64,000 bases of DNA from Gammaproteobacteria bacterium (GTDB taxonomy: Bacteria > Pseudomonadota > Gammaproteobacteria > Pseudomonadales > Pseudohongiellaceae): positions 150,465-214,464 of the forward strand of contig PALV01000021.1 in assembly GCA_002706685.1 (NCBI GenBank), written 5' to 3'. Below the pieces are notes generated by a model. It saw only the letters and a list, made by a program, of their open reading frames with translations, did not search any database and was not told the origin of the DNA. Positions 45,145 to 54,441 of this stretch are shown here, piece by piece. Position 1 is the first letter of the stretch. The number at the start of each line of letters is the position of its first letter. The position numbers and the translations under genes were made by a program.

Positions 45145-48021
45145 TTAGAAGTTAGGCGTCCAGTCCAGACTCAGCCAGAACTGTCGGCCGAATGGTGTCT
45201 GCAAACGTGTTTCCATACCACCGAGTTGCGGCAGCGGCTGGGCACGCTTGTCGAACAGGTTGGTCACACCCAGGCTCAGAATCACTTCACTGTCGTAGAA
45301 ATTATCAAACGCATAAGAGTACTGCGTGTTGAACAAAGTCTGCGAAGAAATGTAATCCGGCGCTGTCAGACCCGTGGTGTAGGCGAAGAACGAACCGTCG
45401 GTGCTGACACGATCCTGGAAGTTGGCTGTCAGGGACGCACTGTGTGCTCCCAGGAACCAGTTCAGTCGCATGTTGGCTTTCAGCTTTGGCAGTGGTGGCA
45501 CAATACCGCTGTCACCATTCTGACGACCACGGGCATCGCTCACCTGGCCAGACAGATCCACATACTCATACTTGGTGAAGTAAGAAGCAGTTGCTGTGGC
45601 AACAAAGGTACCGAAGTCGTCGGTCGGGATGCGGTAGCGTCCTTTCACGTCCACCAGATCGATCATCACTTCTGCGACATTCGCTGCGTTGCGAACCGTC
45701 TTGATGATCTGCTGGTTAGCTGGATCGCGCTGAATGCCAGGACCAGTCAGTGAACCCTGTGCAGCCAGCCAGGCATTGGCAGCCTGACGCGTTGCAGAGC
45801 CAGGCGTTGCGTCGTAGCTGCTTTCAGTTTCGCCGATCGCATTCAGCATTTCGGCAAACTGCAGCTCAACTGCATCTACTGTGCTCAGCTCACGAATACG
45901 GTCTTTATATTCGATGGTCTGATAATCCACACTCAGACTCAGTTCATCAGTTGGTTCCCAGGTAAAGCCTGCGTTCCAGATTTCTGATGTTTCAGGACGA
46001 ATGTCCGGATTACCCGAAGAGCACGACTGCGTGCCTGCCAGACTGTTACCAGTGATCGGGTCAGTTCCGGCAAAAACTTCACCACAGTTCTCGTTCGGGT
46101 TGAACGGGCGATTGGTGCCAGGCTCTGGAGCCAGGAAGCTTTCGCCCCATGACAGACGGAAGGCCAGATCGTGACGAGCTTCCCAGCGCAGCGCCACTTT
46201 TGGAGTTGTCGTCTCGATGTCCTGATCTGTAAACTCTTCATGACGGGCAGCGACCTGAGCAGAGATGGTCTCGTAAAGCGGTACTTCAAACTCTACGAAT
46301 GCTGCGTTCACGCGATCATCGTAGTCAGTCGGCTCAGGCGGTGCATCCGTGATAGAGCTGTTGTAGTTCTGCCCCAGCATTGAGAAGGGGTTCGGACTCG
46401 TGCGGACGCGCGCGTCACGACGCTGCAGACCGACAGCCGCCTGTGCAGGACCGAATGCCGTCTGGAATATCTCGCCTGTCGCCATGGTCTCAAAGATTTC
46501 CAGGTTATTGCGGCTGACCTCACGCTGATTCTGGATCTCATACAGCCAGTCTACCAGCTCCTGACTGTTGTCTGTGACACCTGCCTCGTAGAATGGTGAT
46601 CGTGGATCCGCAGAACCGAAGGGGTTAAACCACTCATCGCCATTTGGGCCACCCTGTCCCAACAGTGCTGCCTGCAGACGAGGCAGAACCATGGTGCGAG
46701 TGTCCACACTGCGACGCGTTTCCTGATGCGTGTAGTAGGTGTAACCGGTCCAGGTATCCGTCATATCATAGCGTGCACTGAAGCGGTTCGAGTCAGTGTA
46801 ATAACGGTAATCCTGTACTTCACGACCGTCGTCCTTCAGGAACGATGGCTGGGTGCCTGCCAGACCATTAAACGGCCGCCAGTTGCGAGGTACCACATCA
46901 AATCCCCAGGGATTGGCCGGGTGACTTTCTGGCACCAGCAATGCAAACTGGTTATTGGTGGTGTTGGCCAGACTGGCGGAGGTGTTGTAACGCGATTCAC
47001 GGTAGTTGTAGCTGGACTGCCACTCGAGTTGCAGCCAGTTGGTAGCATCCCAAGTCAGGTTGTTGAACAGCGTGTAATCGACATTGCCTCGTGCATAATC
47101 ATGCTGGGGACCGTAGTGATACAGACAGGTTGTTGAACCCAGCGGCTGACCACTGGGGAATGCACCTGGTTTGGTTTTGTCGGTATTACCCTCATTGAAG
47201 GTACCACAGGACGGATCACGCAACAGTCCACCAACGCCGGCGTCACCGATCCCACCTGCAGCACGCTGGAAGGAGCCAGGTGTACCTGTGGATGTTTCCG
47301 AAATGTCGTAGTACAGGTATTCAGGGCGTTCGGTGCGCAGAACAGGTGTCTTTTTGGAGGCTTCGAAAGCCGCTACCCAATTGACATCATTGCGGAAAGA
47401 GCGGCCAAACAGCAGCGCCAGTTTCGGCTCTTCAAATGATGTTTCTTCATCAGTCTGGTAATAACTGCGAACACGCAGACCATCAAACTGCTTGATGGGG
47501 ATCAGGTTGACAACGCCTGCAACTGCATCCGAGCCGTAAAGCGCGGAGCCACCGTCCAGAACGACTTCCAGTCGCTCCATGGCGATGTCAGGCAGCAAGG
47601 ATGCCACAGCACCATCATTTACAGAGCGTGTTCCATCAACCAGTGTCAATGTGCTGTTCACGCCCAGGCCGCGCAGATTGAAGCGCGCAGCATTGGAATC
47701 CTGCTGACCGTTTTGAGTTGAGTTGACGTTGGCGACAACGTCAGTGTTTTGAGTATATGGCAGGTCTCGAATGTATTGACCCATGGCCGGTGCACCGGAC
47801 TCAAGCAAGTCAGCCTGAGTGACAGTGTTGACAGGAGAGGCGCCTGCAAACGCGCTGTTCCTGATATAAGAGCCAGTTACCACAACTTCTTCAAGTTCCG
47901 GTGCGTCAGACTGCGCCGATGCCATCAGAGGCAATGCAGATGACGAAGCAATACATGCAGCGATCAAATGCCGGAGTGCATTCTTTTTGCTGCGCTTGAA
48001 ATCATTCTTGAAATTATACAT
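45145..48021 (-). CDS. TonB-dependent outer-membrane receptor
   Basis: A 958-residue receptor with a signal peptide ending near ASAQ and a TonB-box region (APELEEVVVTGSYIR). The plug domain has FNLRGLGVNSTLTLVDGTRS and MERLEVVLDGGSALYGSDAV, and a large barrel ends in RQFWLSLDWTPNF. Cysteines recur in pairs in extracellular-loop regions (GLLRDPSCGTF, NENCGEVF, GTQSCSSG), suggesting disulfides. The family subgroup is frequent in Gammaproteobacteria with expanded receptor sets. GGGAGAAGCC precedes the ATG. It is a single gene between the bidirectional terminator and the divergent regulator operon. Ligand unknown. Confidence 0.93.
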   Translation of the reverse strand: MYNFKNDFKRSKKNALRHLIAACIASSSALPLMASAQSDAPELEEVVVTGSYIRNSAFAGASPVNTVTQADLLESGAPAMGQYIRDLPYTQNTDVVANVNSTQNGQQDSNAARFNLRGLGVNSTLTLVDGTRSVNDGAVASLLPDIAMERLEVVLDGGSALYGSDAVAGVVNLIPIKQFDGLRVRSYYQTDEETSFEEPKLALLFGRSFRNDVNWVAAFEASKKTPVLRTERPEYLYYDISETSTGTPGSFQRAAGGIGDAGVGGLLRDPSCGTFNEGNTDKTKPGAFPSGQPLGSTTCLYHYGPQHDYARGNVDYTLFNNLTWDATNWLQLEWQSSYNYRESRYNTSASLANTTNNQFALLVPESHPANPWGFDVVPRNWRPFNGLAGTQPSFLKDDGREVQDYRYYTDSNRFSARYDMTDTWTGYTYYTHQETRRSVDTRTMVLPRLQAALLGQGGPNGDEWFNPFGSADPRSPFYEAGVTDNSQELVDWLYEIQNQREVSRNNLEIFETMATGEIFQTAFGPAQAAVGLQRRDARVRTSPNPFSMLGQNYNSSITDAPPEPTDYDDRVNAAFVEFEVPLYETISAQVAARHEEFTDQDIETTTPKVALRWEARHDLAFRLSWGESFLAPEPGTNRPFNPNENCGEVFAGTDPITGNSLAGTQSCSSGNPDIRPETSEIWNAGFTWEPTDELSLSVDYQTIEYKDRIRELSTVDAVELQFAEMLNAIGETESSYDATPGSATRQAANAWLAAQGSLTGPGIQRDPANQQIIKTVRNAANVAEVMIDLVDVKGRYRIPTDDFGTFVATATASYFTKYEYVDLSGQVSDARGRQNGDSGIVPPLPKLKANMRLNWFLGAHSASLTANFQDRVSTDGSFFAYTTGLTAPDYISSQTLFNTQYSYAFDNFYDSEVILSLGVTNLFDKRAQPLPQLGGMETRLQTPFGRQFWLSLDWTPNF

Positions 48022-48353
48022 GGCTTCTCCCTAGAAAGATGACTTCGACTGATTATGGGACACAGACCCATTTCCAATCGAAGCGCGGGATTTTAGCCAG
48101 AGCGCAAATCTTTTCAAGCAATGTATAAAATCGTAACGAATGACCCCGAAAATGGGTAGATTCTGCCACTTATACCGACAGAAAAGTCTTTAGGGCCGGC
48201 AATTTTCAGAGCCAGGCCGTGGAAATGTCGAAAGCTTCCAGCCGCGAGGCCGTAAATTTATTACAGAGCCCCCCCAAATATTTTTGTTTGAAATTGCGGG
48301 CATTCACTTTATAGTATAAAGTACTTTCACCAAAGCAATGACCATACCGGATC
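48022..48353. other. Divergent promoter region with operator
   Basis: 332 bases between the TonB receptor (leftward) and the membrane protein/regulator operon (rightward), AT-rich in parts. Besides the palindrome at 48306-48322 I see only a run of seven Cs near 48270-48276 and no gene. Confidence 0.5.
48288..48322 (+). promoter_or_regulatory. Promoter with perfect 17-bp palindromic operator
   Basis: ACTTTATA-G-TATAAAGT at 48306-48322 is a perfect palindrome. TTGAAA (48288-48293), a 16-base spacer and TATAGT (48310-48315) make a sigma-70 promoter whose -10 lies inside it. The third reading frame downstream-of-promoter gene pair includes a winged-helix regulator, the natural candidate for binding here as autorepressor. 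Confidence 0.6.
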
Positions 48354-48950
48354 ATGAACAAAGCAGACGACTCATCCCGCCCCACCCGCCTCGCCGACCA
48401 CGCCGAGGAGAACCTGCGGTTTATCCGTTCCACGATGGAACAGGCAGGCGTATTCACCGGCATCTCCGGACTTGGCTACCTGCTGACCGGACTGACTGCG
48501 ATGATCACAGCCTGGATAGCCGCACCATACGCACCGGAGATGCAGGCAAACATCTGGATGGTTGAACTTCTGATTGCCACCAGCGTCGCGTCAACGTTCA
48601 CTGTTCTCAAGACACGGCGTCAGGGGCGCTCAATACGGCTGGCCACGACCCGAAAACTGCTCGGCGCCTTTCTGCCAGCGATGATCGCTGGCGGACTACT
48701 GACACTTGCTGGCTATGTCCACACTTTTCACTCCCTGCTGCCCGGCATCTGGTTGACTCTGTACGGAGCGGCTGTGATGACTGCCGGTGCCTGGTCGGTG
48801 CGTGTACTGCCGTTAATGGGCGCTCTGTTTATGGTAATCGGCAGTCTTGCTCTGCTGCTACCCGATCTGGGTAACACTCTGATGGGTATAGGTTTTGGCT
48901 GCCTGCACTGTGTTTTTGGTTTCATTATCTGGAGACGTTATGGCGGTTAA
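48354..48950 (+). CDS. Small multi-pass membrane protein
   Basis: A 198-residue inner-membrane protein with a hydrophilic, charged N-terminus (about 35 residues) and about six hydrophobic segments, among them GLGYLLTGLTAMITAWIA, LLGAFLPAMIAGGLLTLAGY and MGALFMVIGSLALLLP. I do not recognise a named family. Its last 11 bases overlap the start of the winged-helix regulator gene, so the two are coupled. A palindromic operator sits 32 bases upstream. It may be the signal-receiving or output partner of the regulator. Confidence 0.8.
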   Translation: MNKADDSSRPTRLADHAEENLRFIRSTMEQAGVFTGISGLGYLLTGLTAMITAWIAAPYAPEMQANIWMVELLIATSVASTFTVLKTRRQGRSIRLATTRKLLGAFLPAMIAGGLLTLAGYVHTFHSLLPGIWLTLYGAAVMTAGAWSVRVLPLMGALFMVIGSLALLLPDLGNTLMGIGFGCLHCVFGFIIWRRYGG

Positions 48951-49332
48951 GCGCAAACAGAAGATTGACGGCAATAACACGCCCGCTAAAACCCAGGCCA
49001 GCCTGGCAGCAACCTCTTCATCGGCAAGCGGCACAACGGCAGGTCAGCTGGACAATCTGATTCACGAGCGGAGTCGACTGGCAATTATCAGCACACTGGC
49101 TGTTCACGACCGCCTGAGTTTCAGTGAATTGAAGGAGCTATTGGATTTATCGGACGGCAACCTCAGCGTTCAGGCCCGCAAGCTCGAAGAAGCGGGTTAC
49201 CTGAGCTGTCACAAACAGTTTGTCGGGCGCACACCGCGGACGGAGTTCACGCTGACGGACAGCGGCCGTGCAGCCCTGCAGCGTTACGTGTCTCACATGG
49301 AAGCCCTCATCAAGGCAATGAAGCAGGAGTGA
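48940..49332 (+). CDS. Winged-helix transcriptional regulator (HTH_34-like)
   Basis: A 130-residue regulator. A basic, disordered N-terminus of 45 residues is followed by one ArsR/MarR-like winged helix (LIHERSRLAIISTLAVHDRL, FSELKELLDLSDGNLSVQAR, KQFVGRTPRTEFTLTDSGRA). This is the pattern of the HTH_34 winged helix family. The ATG at 48940 is preceded by GGAGACG and lies within the end of the membrane protein gene. DUF4173 follows after 4 bases. Probable autorepressor of this three-gene operon through the palindrome at 48306-48322. Confidence 0.87.
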   Translation: MAVKRKQKIDGNNTPAKTQASLAATSSSASGTTAGQLDNLIHERSRLAIISTLAVHDRLSFSELKELLDLSDGNLSVQARKLEEAGYLSCHKQFVGRTPRTEFTLTDSGRAALQRYVSHMEALIKAMKQE

Positions 49333-49336
49333 CACC

Positions 49337-50884
49337 ATGACCATACTTGACCCTTCCCGCTCAGTATCAGCCGGACTCAGTACCGCAGTAACGGCAAAGT
49401 CGAGACACGGCAAAGACGTTCCGTATACCACCTCTGACATGCTCGCCCTGTTGTTGAGCGGTGTGTTATGCGGACTTGCGCTGCACTGGCTGGTCTGGGA
49501 CCGGCATCCAGGCGGCCTGGGTCTTTTCATCTGGGCCGCGCTGGCAAGCATGGCAGTCTGCTGGCTCAATCGACGTCAAACCCGCGCCTGGAGACTTGAA
49601 CTCGGCGTCTGGGCTCTGGTCATGGTGTCCGCAGCAGGGCTGGCCATACTGCGTGCTTCCCCGGCAGTCATCCTGCCGATGTATCTGGTCATGTTGCTCA
49701 GTCTGGGACTGGTGTTTTACAAGACAAGTGGACACGAGCTGGCTGAAGCCAGACTGCCCATGCTCATCAAGGCCGCGTGGCAATTCCCGGCTCAGGTCGC
49801 TCTGGGCATCCTGCCGCCACTTGATGCGCTGCTGCGCAGCTCCCGACACGGTAATACGCGTGTCCGCGGCATCCTGCGTGGCTCGTTGTTCGCAGCTCCC
49901 CTGCTGTTTGTTTTTATCACCCTGTTCGCGTCAGCCGATGTTCTTATCAATCAGCAGCTGACCCGGCTGGCTAGCATGCTGGCAGAACTGACACCTGTCA
50001 CCCCGTTTATCAGCCTGGTGCTGATAGTGCTGACTACCGGCATTCTGAGTTGCACACTGAATCGGAAGCAACATGGCGCTGACGCCACACCGACTGACGA
50101 CCTCCCTCGCATCAGCACGAGCTGGCTGCGACTCGGCATGGAAGAAACAGCTGTCATCATGGGCTCACTGACTGGTCTTTTCCTCGCCTTTGTAGCTCTG
50201 CAGACGTTTTACCTGTTTGGCGGTTATGAGGTCATAGCAGAACGTACTGGCCTGACTCTGGCCAATTACGCACGACGCGGATTTTTCGAGCTACTGCTGG
50301 TGGCTGGCCTGACGCTGGCAGTCCTGATGAGCATGGCGGCCACCGAGTGCCATCAGCGTCTGTTTCGTGTGTTCGGGGCCATTCTGATCGGCTGTGTCAT
50401 GATCATGCTCGTCTCCGCTGTTTTGCGACTATCACTGTATATCGAATACTTTGGCATGACACTGTCGCGAATGATGGCGCTTGCCCTGATGGGGTGGCTG
50501 GGAGCCACGCTGCTCTGGTTTGCCGTAACCGTCCTTCGCGGCAGTACCCGCCACTTTCTGTCGGTTTCGCTGTACGGTGCCATTGCTGTTGCCCTGATAT
50601 TCGCAATCAGCAATCCGGCTGCGCGAGTCGCCCAGATCAATCTGCAGCTGGCGCAGGAGCGACAGGTTCCGCTTGATGAAAGCTACCTGATGCGTCTGGG
50701 TGCAGACGCTCTGCCTGCGTATGTCAGCTTCCTTGAAACGAATAACACGCCTGGCTGGGCTTATTGCTCATTCATCAGGAACTGGCCAATACAAACATCC
50801 ACACCTGCCAATGACTGGCGTGACTGGAACCGGGCCCGTGAGCGCGCCCGCGAACTTGTCAGGTCCGCAGCAGGCAGCTGCTGA
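49337..50884 (+). CDS. DUF4173-like polytopic membrane protein
   Basis: A 515-residue inner-membrane protein with about ten to twelve membrane segments from residue 30 to 435, then a soluble tail with Trp-rich WAYCSFIRNWPIQTSTPAND. Segments such as SLFAAPLLFVFITLFASADV and the ANYARRGFFELLLVAGLTLA stretch are typical of DUF4173/DUF4153 proteins, whose role is unknown; they often stand beside a small membrane protein and a winged-helix regulator, as here. CAGGAG precedes the start, within the end of the regulator gene. Confidence 0.85.
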   Translation: MTILDPSRSVSAGLSTAVTAKSRHGKDVPYTTSDMLALLLSGVLCGLALHWLVWDRHPGGLGLFIWAALASMAVCWLNRRQTRAWRLELGVWALVMVSAAGLAILRASPAVILPMYLVMLLSLGLVFYKTSGHELAEARLPMLIKAAWQFPAQVALGILPPLDALLRSSRHGNTRVRGILRGSLFAAPLLFVFITLFASADVLINQQLTRLASMLAELTPVTPFISLVLIVLTTGILSCTLNRKQHGADATPTDDLPRISTSWLRLGMEETAVIMGSLTGLFLAFVALQTFYLFGGYEVIAERTGLTLANYARRGFFELLLVAGLTLAVLMSMAATECHQRLFRVFGAILIGCVMIMLVSAVLRLSLYIEYFGMTLSRMMALALMGWLGATLLWFAVTVLRGSTRHFLSVSLYGAIAVALIFAISNPAARVAQINLQLAQERQVPLDESYLMRLGADALPAYVSFLETNNTPGWAYCSFIRNWPIQTSTPANDWRDWNRARERARELVRSAAGSC

Positions 50885-50996
50885 CATTGATGCTGTTTGG
50901 GTTGCTTGCCTGAGGCACCAGGTTGACCCTGGCGTTTGCAAGCTTGCGCTTCAGCCGTCAAACTGTAAGTCTACTGGCAAGTAAGGGGATTCACTG

Positions 50997-51914
50997 ATGG
51001 ACACTTTGCGCTACGTCTGGCGCTTGCTGGTTGATGCTGGCAAACTGTGGATGGAATGCAATGCGTTCAGCTATGCTGGCTCCCTGGCTTTCTACACGCT
51101 TTTCTCTTTGGCACCAACGGTCATCATCGCCGTCTCGGTAGCCAGCGTGGTGCTCGGGGAAGCAGCCGCTCAGGGTCAGATCGTGGCCGAGTTTCAGTCG
51201 GTCATGGGCAATGATGCAGCCAGTCTCATCGAGGAAGCAGTTGCCAATTCGCGTATCGAAGCCAACGGCATTTTACCCACAGTAGCGGGCATTGCAGCAC
51301 TGATGGTCGGGGCGACCACAGTATTCGCACAACTTCAATATTCACTTAACGATATCTGGGGCGTAAAACCCAAACCTTCGCGTAACAGTTTTTTCCTGTT
51401 TCTGCGCAAACGGTTTTTCTCCTTGATGCTGGTGGTCTCGATAGGTTTTATCCTGCTGGTCTCTCTGGTGCTTGGGGTAGTGCTGCGCGCCATGCTGGAT
51501 TTTACCGTGCAGCTTCTTCCAGCCGTTGAGATGCTGATCAGCAGTGCCGAAGCGGTGCTCTCATTTGTAGTTATCACGCTGCTGTTCGCAGCCATATTTA
51601 AAGTTCTGCCGGATGTCGTGCTGGGGTGGCGCCAGGTGTTGATCGGAGCAGTCGTCACTGCGCTGCTGTTTTCACTCGGCCGCTTCGGTATTGCAAGCTA
51701 CCTGGCCTATCAGGCTCCTGACTCTACTTACGGTGCAGCAGGCGCCATTGTGCTGATTCTGATGTGGGTCTACTATTCCTCGCTGATCCTGCTGTTCGGT
51801 GCCGCGTTCAGTCGCGTGCATCTGCTTGCCAGGGGGCAGGAAATAAAGCCGCGCGCGTCAGCCGTGCGCGTCAATTCTGATACCAGTCAAACAGGAAGCA
51901 GTAACGATGTCTGA
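50997..51914 (+). CDS. YihY/BrkB-family inner-membrane protein
   Basis: A 305-residue protein with six membrane segments. Family motifs are NAFSYAGSLAFYTLFSLAPT near the N-terminus, LQYSLNDIWGV after the second segment, and YGAAGAIVLILMWVYYSSLI near the C-terminus. The family was once called ribonuclease BN in error; its true role is unsettled, with envelope or transport functions suggested. AAGGGGA precedes the ATG. The stop overlaps the DUF503 start by 8 bases. Confidence 0.92.
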   Translation: MDTLRYVWRLLVDAGKLWMECNAFSYAGSLAFYTLFSLAPTVIIAVSVASVVLGEAAAQGQIVAEFQSVMGNDAASLIEEAVANSRIEANGILPTVAGIAALMVGATTVFAQLQYSLNDIWGVKPKPSRNSFFLFLRKRFFSLMLVVSIGFILLVSLVLGVVLRAMLDFTVQLLPAVEMLISSAEAVLSFVVITLLFAAIFKVLPDVVLGWRQVLIGAVVTALLFSLGRFGIASYLAYQAPDSTYGAAGAIVLILMWVYYSSLILLFGAAFSRVHLLARGQEIKPRASAVRVNSDTSQTGSSNDV

Positions 51915-52248
51915 AGCATTTCGCAAGCTCATGGCGGCCCGCCAGCCAGTGCCAAAGGCAATCACCGTCCCGGTTGGTGTCATGTCTCTACACTTTCAGC
52001 TTTACGGCGTCAGTGATTTAAAAGAGAAGCGACGCGTGTTTGCGCCTATGCGTTCAATCTGGGGAAAACAGCCCGAGGTGGCCGTTGCCGAAAGCGGCGA
52101 TTTTGATGCCCTGGACAGCGCGGTTTGGAGTGTTGTCACTGTGGGTGGCACGCCCTCTGAAATCAATGCACGCTTGGATCAGATCGAAAAGGCAATCGCC
52201 CAGCACATTGATGCACCCGTGCTCGAAGTGCACCGGGAAATTCTTTAG
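51907..52248 (+). CDS. DUF503 (YlxP-like) protein
   Basis: A 113-residue small protein. GVMSLHFQLYGVSDLKEKRR is the family signature, followed by VAVAESGDFDALDSAVWSVV and the C-terminal helix LDQIEKAIAQHIDAPVLE. Such proteins in other bacteria stand near ribosome-maturation genes; here it is coupled to the YihY/BrkB gene by an 8-base overlap. Function not established. Confidence 0.85.
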   Translation: MSEAFRKLMAARQPVPKAITVPVGVMSLHFQLYGVSDLKEKRRVFAPMRSIWGKQPEVAVAESGDFDALDSAVWSVVTVGGTPSEINARLDQIEKAIAQHIDAPVLEVHREIL

Positions 52249-52283
52249 TGTGTTGAGCGATTGATGATTGACTGAAACAAGGC

Positions 52284-52607
52284 CTAGAAAATCCAGGCAA
52301 TCATCAGCCACAAAATGACAAAAAACAGCAAAAAGCCAGGTATCACAAACTGCACTTCTCCGATCAGGCCATCCCCAGATGACAGTGTAAACACGATCAT
52401 CAGCACGACCGACACAAAAAATGCAATGATTGCTGCCGTGCGCAGCCCCACACCCGGTGCAAGCTGCGTCGCAACGATATCGGAAAGACTCGGCAGCAAT
52501 AACAACACCCCCACTGCCAATACGATAAGCAGCGACACCAGCACTGCGGCAACACGTCGCGACTCTTTTTTATCCTTGTTATCTGTATCTCCCAGAGGCG
52601 CTTTCAT
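52284..52607 (-). CDS. Small membrane protein
   Basis: A 107-residue protein: a charged N-terminus (KAPLGDTDNKDKKESRR) and three hydrophobic segments (AAVLVSLLIVLAVGVLLLLP, TAAIIAFFVSVVLMIVFTL, FVIPGFLLFFVILWLMIAWI). It starts 2 bases after the stop of the PH-domain gene, so it is coupled to it. No named family recognised. It converges with the DUF503 gene. Confidence 0.75.
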   Translation of the reverse strand: MKAPLGDTDNKDKKESRRVAAVLVSLLIVLAVGVLLLLPSLSDIVATQLAPGVGLRTAAIIAFFVSVVLMIVFTLSSGDGLIGEVQFVIPGFLLFFVILWLMIAWIF

Positions 52608-52609
52608 AA

Positions 52610-52969
52610 TCAGACCAGCTCTCTGATCCGGTTTGGATCCGGCATGCCTTTGGCGATGATTTCAGGATTGTCCCCGGCAGTGTAGATGGCGATGGTGCCA
52701 ACGCCAAAAATGCGATCGAAGAAACTCTGTTTGACTCGCACTGTCCGTATGCTTTGCAGACTCACTTCAGAGTGCTCTTTGTTCAGCAGCCCGGTTTCAT
52801 AAATGATCTCGGTATCTGTCACTGTCAGTCGCGCTGCCTTGGTCTGCAGATACCACCACAACAGAATCAGGATGCCGACACCAAACACCGGAATCAGCAA
52901 CACTGAAATTACAAAGCCAATCGGATTATTCTTGAACATGGCCGGATGGCTGGAGTATTTCGTGGTCAT
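52610..52969 (-). CDS. Bacterial PH-domain membrane protein
   Basis: A 119-residue protein with one or two N-terminal membrane segments (IGFVISVLLIPVFGVGILIL) followed by a bacterial PH (DUF304/bPH_2) domain: LTVTDTEIIYETGLLNKEHS, VSLQSIRTVRVKQSFFDRIF and GTIAIYTAGDNPE, which are the family's characteristic strands. It is coupled to the small membrane protein gene. The cyclase gene ends 33 bases upstream of its start on the same strand. Confidence 0.87.
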   Translation of the reverse strand: MTTKYSSHPAMFKNNPIGFVISVLLIPVFGVGILILLWWYLQTKAARLTVTDTEIIYETGLLNKEHSEVSLQSIRTVRVKQSFFDRIFGVGTIAIYTAGDNPEIIAKGMPDPNRIRELV

Positions 52970-53002
52970 CTGGGTCTCTCCCTGTAAGTTATGACGATCA
53001 GC

Positions 53003-53956
53003 TTAGCGTATGGCGATCGGATTCACCACCACCTGCACGGCACCTTTGAAACGCGGCTGACCCAGCACAAACATGAACTCCTGCACGTTATCCGCAGCAA
53101 GCTCCGCGGTATTCATGCTCTCCAGTATGTACACGCCCTGCTTGGCAAGCAGCGTCTGATGCACCGCAAAGGCGCGGGCCGGGTCTTCAAAGGGAATGAC
53201 CTCCAGTGCCGGGGTATCCGCCCCTATGGCAACAACGCCCAGACTGGCCAGATATTCCGCACCTTCAACTCCAGGACCGGGCTGAGCGGATATAAAGCGC
53301 TGATCATCCACACCCAGCAGCTGCATCCAGCCAGTGTGAAACAGCACAACATCTCCCTGGCGTATCTCTATGCCCTGCGACTCGGCGGCAGCATCGATTT
53401 CGGCGCGATTGAAGGCCGTGCCCTCACTGACCATATCAACGCCAAAGTGCTCAGTCATATCGATCAGCACGCCGCGCGTCACGATGGGCGGAACATTGTG
53501 GGTGCCAAGCTGCGACAGACCATCGTCGGCAACAATCTGCTCGGTGGTCAGACCGTTGTAGTACTGGTGGCCGATCCCCAGATGACCGAGACCATCAAGT
53601 TGCGAACCAATACCAAAGCTGGTGCTGACACGTTCATCGTTGGAGGTGACCACATCGGCACCGACCGGAATCTGACTGTTGGCGCTGACAATATCGATGT
53701 TGTAGCTGCGGTTGCCGTAGGCCGGGGAGTTTTCAGCGGTCTCCACGCCCAGCGAATAGACTTCACCAGTGCTGATCAGCTCTGCCGCCTGCAGTACCAG
53801 ATCACTATTCAGATAGTTGGCAGCTCCAATGCGATCATCGGCACCGAAACGCGATGGCACCCAGTCCTGAGCCATGACGGTGGATGCCACCATCAGCCCC
53901 ACCACCAGGACGATTGATCGCGACACGCCATGTTTTGAAATGTTGTTATTTTTCAT
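53003..53956 (-). CDS. Exported cyclase-family (kynurenine formamidase-like) protein
   Basis: A 317-residue member of the cyclase/formamidase family of metal-dependent hydrolases. The ATG at 53956 follows GGAG at 5 nt and gives a signal peptide ending near VMAQ; the longer frame from 54151 would read through the riboswitch region antisense and is rejected. The metal-binding segment is SQLDGLGHLGIGHQY, a variant of the family HxGTHxD motif, and VLFHTGWMQLLG and ADTPALEVIPFE are further family elements. Many members with a signal peptide are uncharacterised. It is divergent from the cobalamin riboswitch and followed by the PH-domain gene. Confidence 0.87.
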   Translation of the reverse strand: MKNNNISKHGVSRSIVLVVGLMVASTVMAQDWVPSRFGADDRIGAANYLNSDLVLQAAELISTGEVYSLGVETAENSPAYGNRSYNIDIVSANSQIPVGADVVTSNDERVSTSFGIGSQLDGLGHLGIGHQYYNGLTTEQIVADDGLSQLGTHNVPPIVTRGVLIDMTEHFGVDMVSEGTAFNRAEIDAAAESQGIEIRQGDVVLFHTGWMQLLGVDDQRFISAQPGPGVEGAEYLASLGVVAIGADTPALEVIPFEDPARAFAVHQTLLAKQGVYILESMNTAELAADNVQEFMFVLGQPRFKGAVQVVVNPIAIR

Positions 53957-54090
53957 GCTCGCTCCGACAGATAGATGAACATTCAGTTTCCGATGCAAGC
54001 GGATGGACGTCAAGCCTGGCGTCTTTGCCGGCGCAAGGCATCTGCGATTCAATTTGCCTAATGCGCTGCATTCACCTAACATTGGCGCCG

Positions 54091-54316
54091 CTTCAGGTGT
54101 TCTTTGGTCCTCGTTGACCTCGGAATTAAACGGGAAGTTGGTGCGACGCACAATCAGGTCAATGCCAACGCTGCCCCCGCAACGGTAAGCAAGTAAGCTG
54201 AATCACGATGCCACTGTCAAAAGTGCCAAATGGCGATAATGACGGGAAGGCGATACGGCTTGATAACGTTCTGTTCCGGACGATTATGACTTGCAAGCCC
54301 GGAGACCGGCCTGATG
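54091..54316 (+). ncRNA. Cobalamin (B12) riboswitch
   Basis: An adenosylcobalamin-type aptamer. In order: GGTGT near 54097, CGGGAAGTTGGTG (54131-54143), AATGCCAACGCTGCCCCCGC (54161-54180) followed by AACGGTAAG, GCCACTGTC (54210-54218), ACGGGAAGGCGATACGGCTTG (from 54242), and the B12-box part AAGCCCGGAGACCGGCC (from 54295). It ends about 125 bases before the btuB start. No clear U-tract terminator lies in that interval, so control of ribosome binding is more likely than termination. It should shut btuB when cobalamin is plentiful. Confidence 0.93.
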
Positions 54317-54441
54317 CCAACGACACGCTGCGGAGGGCAGTGCTGCGGAAAGACGCTTCCCCCGGCCTGCCCGTGGTTCTTTCTGTTGCCGCCATCTCTG
54401 CCTGCGTGATTTTACATGACGCACTCGGGTGAGATTGCACA

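Noticed and set aside
53957..54151. N-terminal extension of the cyclase protein
   Set aside because: It reads antisense into the cobalamin riboswitch and would bury the signal peptide 65 residues in.
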